Below are positions 57,817-64,000 of a DNA stretch of 64,000 nt, in pieces. The DNA lies in the NCBI RefSeq assembly GCF_032362555.1, contig NC_083512.1, positions 5,072,001 through 5,136,000 on the forward strand. The letters are read 5' to 3'. The stretch comes from Amyelois transitella (taxonomy: Eukaryota > Arthropoda > Insecta > Lepidoptera > Pyralidae). The notes below the pieces were generated by a model. The model ran no database searches and had not been told where the DNA came from. It saw only the letters and a program-made list of their open reading frames with translations. Within the stretch, counting starts at the first letter, position 1; each line of letters opens with the position of its first letter. The position numbers and the translations under genes are program-made.

Positions 57817-60063
57817 ATGTCGAACGAGAAGGAACTCATTAAAAAGCGAGCTAGCTTTAAAGGGCGTTTGACTTCATTTATAAATTACTTGGATTCACTT
57901 AGAAGCATTACTTTGGACGATGCGATCGCCAGAGAATTACAGTTGCGTATTGGTAAGATGGAATCGTTGTTTGAACAGTATGACGAGGTACAATTACAAT
58001 TAGAATGTGTAGTTGATAATCCTGAAGCCCAGATTATCGAGCGACAGGAGTTTGAGTCTCGTTATTATAGAGAAATAGCTAGGGCTCAAGGTATATTGCA
58101 CGCGCAAACAAACTCAACGCCGCTGTTGAGCGCAGGCAGCGAGGAAGGTTCTCGTGCAAATCGCCGTCTTGTGAAGTTACCTACAGTACAGCTTCCAAAA
58201 TTTAGTGGTTCTTACGATAATTATTTGGAATTTCGAGACACTTTCACTAGCCTCATACATGATAACGATGATATTGATGAAATAAATAAATTTCACTATT
58301 TACGCACTTCTCTGGAGGGGTCCGCTGCTGTGGTGATCCAATCAGTTCAATTTTCCGCAAGCAACTATGCAGTTGCATGGAAGCTTCTGTGTGATAGGTT
58401 TGATAACAAACGTCTTTTACTACAAAATCACGTCTCAGCTTTATTTAATATTGAATCTATCACACAAGAGTCATCTGTTATGTTAAAGCGATTAATTGAT
58501 CAAGTCAATAAAAATCTGTGTGCGCTTGAGTCCTTGAACGAACCTGTTAGGCAATGGGATACTCTTTTAATTCATATCATTACTCATAAATTAGATCAAA
58601 AGACATACCGAGAGTGGGAGGAATACAAGGGACGTATGGATCAGAGTAGGTCCATTACTTTCGATGATTTTTTAACGTTTATTCGCAGTCGAGCTGATTT
58701 ATTAGAAACACTGGAGTTGTCACGTGGTAACCAGTCATACAATAAGTCTACACCAAAAATTAAGTCTATGGTGGCGGTACCAGGTAACTCAAGTCAGCAG
58801 TCGAATGCCGAAACAACCCAAAGGACTTGTCCTATGTGCCAGGGTAATCATTTCTTAAATAATTGTTCTCAGTTTTTGGCTTTGACTGCTGAGGCCCGTT
58901 TGAACTTGCTACCTGGTTATAAAGTATGTTTTAACTGTTTCCGAAGAGGGCACTTTGCCAACTCGTGTAAGAAATCAGGTTGCAAGGTATGTAAACGACG
59001 CCATAATACACTTATTCATGTAAATCAGCAGGCACGTCGGGGAAATAGCTCTCCATCTGAGACATCATCGTCCGCCTCTCCACCACAGCCCGCGTCTAAC
59101 AATACGAATGACGTTGCGTTGTCAGCAAATGTACGTAACGGGCATTGCGAGGTACTTCTGTCTACTGCTTTAATTAAATTATACGATAAAAATAATCGTG
59201 AGCATATTGTGCGTGCAGTGTTAGACAGTGGAAGTACATCGAGTCTTATGACTGAAAAACTGTGTCAACAGTTGAACTTACAGACTAGTCAGGTAACTAG
59301 CTCAATCCTAGGTATAAACAATGCTGTTTCGACTGTAAATAAAACGTGTCATACACGTATGGCATCATTAGATAATAGTTTTTCTTCCGAAATTCATTGT
59401 TTCGTTTTACCTACGATAACTAGTAGTGTGCCGCGTTCTGAAATAAATATTTTTAATTTTGAAATTCCGCCTAACATTTGTTTGGCCGACCCTATGTGGT
59501 ATAAACCTGCCGAGGTTGATATATTAATTGGTTGTGATCTATTTTGTGATTTATTAGGTACACAACAATTACGGCTAGGTAAGGGGAAGCCAGTTATATG
59601 TGAGACAAAGTTAGGTTGGGTTATCTCAGGTCCTATTTATGATAAGTACACCACTAGTAGTACGCAAGCATGTCATAAGTGCAACTTCACACATGTTGAT
59701 TCTGAAACTACTCAAGCTGCAGTTGATATTCAACATGATTTAATGCGTTTTTGGCAGTTAGAGGAAGTAAGTGCAAAGTCACCTAATTATTCGCCTGAAG
59801 AACACATGTGTGAGGAACACTTTATCGAGAACACATCTCGTCTTGAAGACGGTAGGTTTTGCGTACGTATACCTTTAAAGGGTACTCCTGAATCTTTAGG
59901 AGATTCAGTATCACGAGCAAAGCACTGTCTTATATCTTTAGAGCGTAGGTTAAAGAGTAAACCTGAATATTATTTACTTTTAAATAAGCAGAGCTTGAAT
60001 AAGAAAAGTCAACTCATTAAATTTAATATTTATATAGATGAAAATAAATCATCAATCAAATAA
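57817..60063 (+). CDS. Gag-protease of the BEL/Pao element (748 aa, fused to a post-RT tail)
   Basis: The N-terminal 110 residues look helical. A DUF1759-type Gag domain follows (about 118-290), with LPKFSG and a W..F.D..LIH pattern. Zinc knuckles sit at about residues 338-350 (CPMCQGNHFLNNC) and 371-384 (CFNCFRRGHFANSC), followed by further Cys/His. A DUF1758 retropepsin carries the active site D470-S-G and the later ILIGCDLF motif. Text like the entry into reverse transcriptase runs to about residue 716, then jumps into a segment that normally precedes integrase. The frame ends in a stop where integrase would continue one register away. This looks like an in-frame deletion plus a single frameshift. 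Confidence 0.85.
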   Translation: MSNEKELIKKRASFKGRLTSFINYLDSLRSITLDDAIARELQLRIGKMESLFEQYDEVQLQLECVVDNPEAQIIERQEFESRYYREIARAQGILHAQTNSTPLLSAGSEEGSRANRRLVKLPTVQLPKFSGSYDNYLEFRDTFTSLIHDNDDIDEINKFHYLRTSLEGSAAVVIQSVQFSASNYAVAWKLLCDRFDNKRLLLQNHVSALFNIESITQESSVMLKRLIDQVNKNLCALESLNEPVRQWDTLLIHIITHKLDQKTYREWEEYKGRMDQSRSITFDDFLTFIRSRADLLETLELSRGNQSYNKSTPKIKSMVAVPGNSSQQSNAETTQRTCPMCQGNHFLNNCSQFLALTAEARLNLLPGYKVCFNCFRRGHFANSCKKSGCKVCKRRHNTLIHVNQQARRGNSSPSETSSSASPPQPASNNTNDVALSANVRNGHCEVLLSTALIKLYDKNNREHIVRAVLDSGSTSSLMTEKLCQQLNLQTSQVTSSILGINNAVSTVNKTCHTRMASLDNSFSSEIHCFVLPTITSSVPRSEINIFNFEIPPNICLADPMWYKPAEVDILIGCDLFCDLLGTQQLRLGKGKPVICETKLGWVISGPIYDKYTTSSTQACHKCNFTHVDSETTQAAVDIQHDLMRFWQLEEVSAKSPNYSPEEHMCEEHFIENTSRLEDGRFCVRIPLKGTPESLGDSVSRAKHCLISLERRLKSKPEYYLLLNKQSLNKKSQLIKFNIYIDENKSSIK

Positions 60064-61282
60064 TATCATGCGAGTTGGAGGTCGCATTGATAACTTTGAT
60101 TTCCCTATTGATAAAAATCACCCTATACTTATACAGTCCACTCATGTCTTTACCAAATTATTGTTTCATTATAAACACAAACGGCTTCTGCATGCTGGTC
60201 CCCAATTATTATTATCGTCTATAAGGGAGACTTATTGGCCTATTGGTGGTCGAAATTTAGCAAAAGCTTGTTATCATAATTGTGTTATGTGTACGCGTAT
60301 GAAGGGTAAAATTGTTACACCTTTGATGGGAAATTTACCACAGCAGCGCATCGCTCCAGACGGTTATCCTTTTCAAAGTGTTGGAGTAGACTATGCCGGT
60401 CCACTCATGTGTGCTAGTCGTCAAGGTCGTGGCTGTAGGTTAGTGAAAGTGTATATTGCACTATTTGTTTGTTTTACCACCAAAGCTATCCACTTGGAGC
60501 TAGTTGGTGACCTCACAAGTAACAATTTTTTACTCGCATTGCGCCGATTTATGTCTCGTAGAGGTAAACCTACTGATCTTTATTCAGATAATGGTACCTC
60601 GTTTACTGGAGCTTATAAAGAAATTTCTGAATTTCTGAAAAATAACTGTAATTCTTTGAGTGATAGTGCAGCTTCTGAATCCATTCACTTTCATTTTATA
60701 CCCGCGCATGCGCCCCATTTTGGGGGTCTCTGGGAAGCGGGTGTAAAGTCGACTAAGTATCATTTACATAGAGTGTTGGGCAATTGTAATTTAACTTATG
60801 AGGAATTATACACTACGCTCACACAAATTGAAGCTGTATTAAACTCCCGGCCGATTACACCGCTCTCATCGGATCCAACTGATCTGTCTCCGTTGACTCC
60901 AGGCCATTTTCTTATTGGACGTCCTCTTACATCCTTACCACAAGATGATTACCGAACTAAGTCCTTTGATCACTTGACTAGATTTCAACGAATTGAGCAA
61001 TTACGCCAGCATTTTTGGGCTCGTTGGAGCAAAGAATATATAGCTGAACTTCAGCAAAGGACAAAGTGGCGTACTAATCAGGATAATCTGAAGCTGGACA
61101 CTTTAGTAGTGGTGAAGGATGATAACCTCCCGCCGCTAAAATGGAGATTAGGACGAGTCGTGGCAATTCACCCTGGACTTGATGGCATCGCGCGCGTCGC
61201 CGATATAAGAACAGCAGCTGGTGTGATCCGCAGGGCATTTAGCAAAATATGCCCATTACCAGTATTTTCTACGACGGGTTGA
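60038..61282 (+). CDS. Integrase of the BEL/Pao element (up to 414 aa, frameshifted from gag-pro)
   Basis: Overlaps the upstream frame by 26 bp in another register. The first dozen residues are probably not native and the ATG is not a true start. The zinc-binding H...H...C..C region (HKRLLHAG... NCVMCTRMKG) comes first. The catalytic triad is D118 (VDYAGP), D184 (SDNGTSF) and E233 (WEAGVKS), 48 residues between the last two. A C-terminal DUF5641-type region has WARWSKEY, LPPLKWRLGRV and HPGLDG. No stop interrupts it, but it has no means of translation except a shift or a fusion. Confidence 0.85.
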   Translation: MKINHQSNNIMRVGGRIDNFDFPIDKNHPILIQSTHVFTKLLFHYKHKRLLHAGPQLLLSSIRETYWPIGGRNLAKACYHNCVMCTRMKGKIVTPLMGNLPQQRIAPDGYPFQSVGVDYAGPLMCASRQGRGCRLVKVYIALFVCFTTKAIHLELVGDLTSNNFLLALRRFMSRRGKPTDLYSDNGTSFTGAYKEISEFLKNNCNSLSDSAASESIHFHFIPAHAPHFGGLWEAGVKSTKYHLHRVLGNCNLTYEELYTTLTQIEAVLNSRPITPLSSDPTDLSPLTPGHFLIGRPLTSLPQDDYRTKSFDHLTRFQRIEQLRQHFWARWSKEYIAELQQRTKWRTNQDNLKLDTLVVVKDDNLPPLKWRLGRVVAIHPGLDGIARVADIRTAAGVIRRAFSKICPLPVFSTTG

Positions 61283-61317
61283 AAGCTCGAATCTATAGCT
61301 TTCAACGCCCGGGGGCA

Positions 61318-61484
61318 TGTTGAAGCTCCTATTCATCCTCTTTTGAGCCGCGTTGACGCAATGCACGCGTCCGATTGTTTTTTGTTCTTTTTTTCCATTT
61401 ACGAATACAGCCAAATTTTATTCAAAAACAGCTCCGTATTTTTATTTTACAAATCCCAAAAATAATAAGCGACACTTCAAGACA
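61318..61484 (+). repeat. 3' LTR of the BEL/Pao element
   Basis: Same length and, by eye, same sequence as the left LTR. The short purine run GGGGGCA just before it is the likely second-strand primer. Its end is 150 bp from the stop codon of the minus-strand TIL-like gene. Confidence 0.93.
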
Positions 61485-61634
61485 CTAGGTAAATCTAGGT
61501 ACTAGGGGTACATAAATTGACTCTCAAAAAATGGTACATTTAGTTGGTTTGTATCAGCAAAAATATAATTTCAGCATAATATAATAGGACAAAATTCAAC
61601 ATAGTACCAGCCACTTGGTTTTATAAAAATCACT

Positions 61635-62837
61635 TTACACTTTAATATCGTTTTCATCAATGATTTGTTGTTCGGAACAATCTGCAATCAAGACGCATTT
61701 CTTTTCAGCCTCGTCCCACACTTTGGGCTCGCGACAATCGCATCGGGAATAATCGCAGATTTGACCTAATGATCGTGCGACTGGCGCTCGGCAGGTCCTT
61801 TGTGACATCGTCTCTTCCATACAGCTTGGGGTGTATGAATATGTATCAGGGGGGCACCCCTCAATACCTAATAAAAATAGAAATAGTTATTAAAACAAGT
61901 TAATTTTTAACGGCAATCCCCACAACTGTTTACTTTCCTTTATCTTATATGGCATTTGCTCAAGAGTTACAGCAGTTATTCTCTAACTTAAAGTGTGATC
62001 ATCGGAGGCAGGCGAGACGCCCAACAAAGAAATATAATATCATTCTTGTTTAAAAGCGGTTTCTAAAGTGGGTGAAGGGGAAAATGATGATGGTTCAGAT
62101 ATGATACTGAATGAGAAGCTATCACAAATCGATCTTTGTCGTAACTATCAATAGATACATTGGATGCGCTGACCTGTTTCTTGGTTTATATGTTATCTTT
62201 ATAAATAGAGGGACATATTTGTACATAAATATCAGCCTATCAGTGTCTTGTTGTTTGATAAGTACGTCGAAACATAAATCATGTGGTCTTTCATCGTGTT
62301 GTTGACATATACATCTTATCTGATTGGGTTTACTCACTAGAAATAGTTTTAAGTCGCATGAAATATAGAAATGGTATCAAAAAATTTATATACTGAGGTA
62401 CAAATTTCATGAAAAACTATCTCCTTTCAGGGAAACATATTGTCTAGTCGATCAACCATAATAACTTTATGCAAATTCAGTTCAATACCTTCAGCTGTGG
62501 GTTCCAGTCATCTCTTCATACTTATAGATTAAAAAAAAAGTGGTTCAAGTTATAATCTTGTTTTACGTAGATATTTTATCAGAAGTTCTAATTTAACAAG
62601 TCAATTTAAAACAGCAACGGAAATCAAATCTCAGGTCAACATAGATCGATTTATCATAACATTACATATGAAAATGGTCATTTGTTTGGAGATATACCTA
62701 AAACTAACATAAATATTCAAAATGTCAGATATCTACTTACATATTCCATTACCGTCATACACACATTCATCTCCTACAACTGAGTAAATAGCACATGTAA
62801 ATAGTAAGACTGGTAGAAATAAATTAAACACGTACAT
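61635..62837 (-). CDS. Secreted cysteine-rich TIL-like protein (109 aa, two exons)
   Basis: Exon 1 is 62741-62837 (ATG at 62837) and exon 2 is 61635-61867. The 873-bp intron is GT-AG with phase 1, and joining restores a Cys codon. Residues 1 to about 21 are a signal peptide (hydrophobic FLPVLLFTCAIYSVV). The mature part has ten Cys, two near the front (C25, C33) and eight with spacing close to a trypsin-inhibitor-like (TIL) module: CPP, 10 residues, C, 9, C, 11, C, 4, C, 1, C, 12, C, 5, C. An acidic tail (IIDENDIKV) follows. TIL proteins commonly inhibit serine proteases in haemolymph or silk. The inhibitor role and target are inference. A BEL/Pao element lies 150 bp past its stop. Confidence 0.8.
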
Positions 62838-64000
62838 TTTAATTCTCCAACACACAGTACATCCAAATACACCTAACGATCGATTCTGAATGAATTTCCT
62901 CTCACTGTTTATGAATATTTAATGTAAAGGTGGAAAAACAAGTGATAAAGACTTTAATAGGGAGCCAGTTTCAATAGTTTAATTACTTTCATGATTTCAT
63001 TTTAGTTTTTGATAAATACATTTTTTTTAATACGAACTTGTAAAGTGTACAATCAATGCTTACTATAGTAAATTTATTTGTATTTCATAATGTAAAACAA
63101 TAAACATAAAAAACACGTTATGTTTATCAAAAATCAAGGTGAAGACAACCACAAGATTTGTTTCTTTTTCTTCTTTGTTTGTTGAAGTAAGTACTATTTT
63201 TTTATCTGCATACAATCATAATTAAATCATCTAATCTTATCTTTAAAACATCAAACTACTATCAATCTATTGTGTTGCTCAGTTACTTTGATTTCCAATT
63301 TATAAAATAATGAATAGTTATTTTGAACTAGTTTTCCAGTGACTTCTCATTCGATCGCGGTTTTACACTCCTTACCGCCAAATCCAACGATAAACGATTT
63401 TTCAATATGACTCAACAACGTAGCAAGGTATTCGCGACGCCCTTTTCATTTGTCCTGTGTCATTCATTATAGTGTATATTATGTATGTATATCTTGTATG
63501 TATTTACGCATTTTTTTTTGTAATGTATGTGTTTTGTCTGTATGCATGTGCACTTTATCGCACCACCGACCAAAAGTTTTTTTCTGTTTGGTCAGCTGGT
63601 TGACTGGTAGAGAATGCCAAACGGCATTAAGTCCGCCTTTTGTACATTTTTTGTTTTTTTGTGCAATAAAGTTTAAATAAATAAATAAAAATAAATAAAT
63701 TCACGTTACAATTAAAAGCGAGAAATTTTCGGGCGATAAAAACCGCATCGCGCGTGCCATGCTGCAGCGGTAACAAAGTTTTACCAAAATATTTCGCGTA
63801 GACAAGACGAAAAAGTAGTTAGACTCATGAAGATTCGTTTTAAGGTTTCTATTTGAATTAAGGTAAGGCAAATTTTTGGTACAAAATGTCTGTTTTAACA
63901 AACTTTGCTTTGTAAATCCCTCATTTACCTTTGAAATCATCATTTAAAATTTTCCCATGTGTTAACTTTCAGAACATTCTGTGTCAGTACCCGCCGTTCC
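62838..64000. other. Right edge, no gene recognised
   Basis: Upstream sequence of the TIL-like gene, then a LINE tail at 63575-63700. The last 300 bp show no recognisable feature. Confidence 0.5.
63575..63700 (+). repeat. LINE 3' UTR tail
   Basis: GTCAGCTGGTTGACTGGTAG, AACGGCATTAAGTCCGCC, TTTTGTACATT, GTGCAATAAAG and a terminal (AAATA)n run form a 3' end seen widely in moth transcripts and LINE copies. Nothing coding is attached. Confidence 0.6.

Larger units (their letters stand above)
56715..61484 (+). mobile_element. BEL/Pao LTR retrotransposon lacking reverse transcriptase
   Basis: A 4770-bp element flanked by CTAGG on both sides (56710-56714 and 61485-61489). The LTRs are 167 bp each, TGTTGAAGC...CAAGACA, and look identical. 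A primer site complementary to tRNA-Tyr follows the left LTR. The interior has a gag-protease frame (57817-60063) and an integrase frame (60038-61282). Between them, the reverse-transcriptase and RNase H region of about 2 kb is missing. Identical LTRs with a missing polymerase mean recent movement in trans, or deletion after insertion. Confidence 0.93.

Noticed and set aside
61318..61484. Separate regulatory repeat shared with 56715-56881
   Set aside because: Explained fully as the two LTRs of the BEL/Pao element.

Overview
The window looks like nuclear DNA of a lepidopteran insect, most likely a moth. The base composition is AT-rich and genes are sparse. Genes carry canonical GT-AG introns of insect size. 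The repeats match types common in moths: short non-autonomous Helitrons ending in CTAG, two tRNA-derived SINE families, RTE-like LINE tails and a dispersed (CATA)n-linked repeat. The assignment rests on reading the sequence, not on a database search.

Left part (1-17 kb): the 3' twelve exons of a Fasciclin-1 gene run on the + strand (7537-15762, 635 codons in frame). They give most of a four-FAS1-domain, probably GPI-anchored, adhesion protein. The signal-peptide exon lies to the left or was not recognised. Bases 1-7536 are probably intron or 5' flank, with a SINE, a (CATA)n-linked repeat, and a terminal-inverted-repeat element that was itself hit by a Helitron. From 16 to 35.7 kb I recognise no gene, only decayed LINE, SINE, Helitron and hAT-like MITE copies and several snap-back hairpins.

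Middle (35.7-44.6 kb): two intronless paralogous aquaporins on the - strand (35690-36499 and 43725-44555). Their pore residues fit insect entomoglyceroporins (Ser instead of His at the H5 filter position), and both have NPF instead of NPA in the first pore box. Between them sits a young, internally deleted Ty3/Gypsy-type LTR element (39351-43515, - strand) with 5-bp target duplications and nearly identical LTRs. Its 3' untranslated part holds an array of eleven hairpins that share a core but have different, self-complementary outer arms. I consider this the most unusual structure in the window.

Right part (44.6-64 kb): a decayed copy of an unnamed protein family (48043-48951); a small secreted protein resembling a PSI-IPT-PSI slice of a plexin (51448-52023, -); a Helitron split by a SINE; a hAT-like MITE with a perfect 8-bp duplication; a young BEL/Pao element with identical LTRs but no reverse-transcriptase core (56715-61484, +); and a two-exon secreted cysteine-rich TIL-like protein (61635-62837, -). 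The host genes do not form an obvious pathway. The one clear functional cluster is the aquaporin pair. Both young LTR insertions landed within about 210 bp of a host stop codon, on its 3' side.
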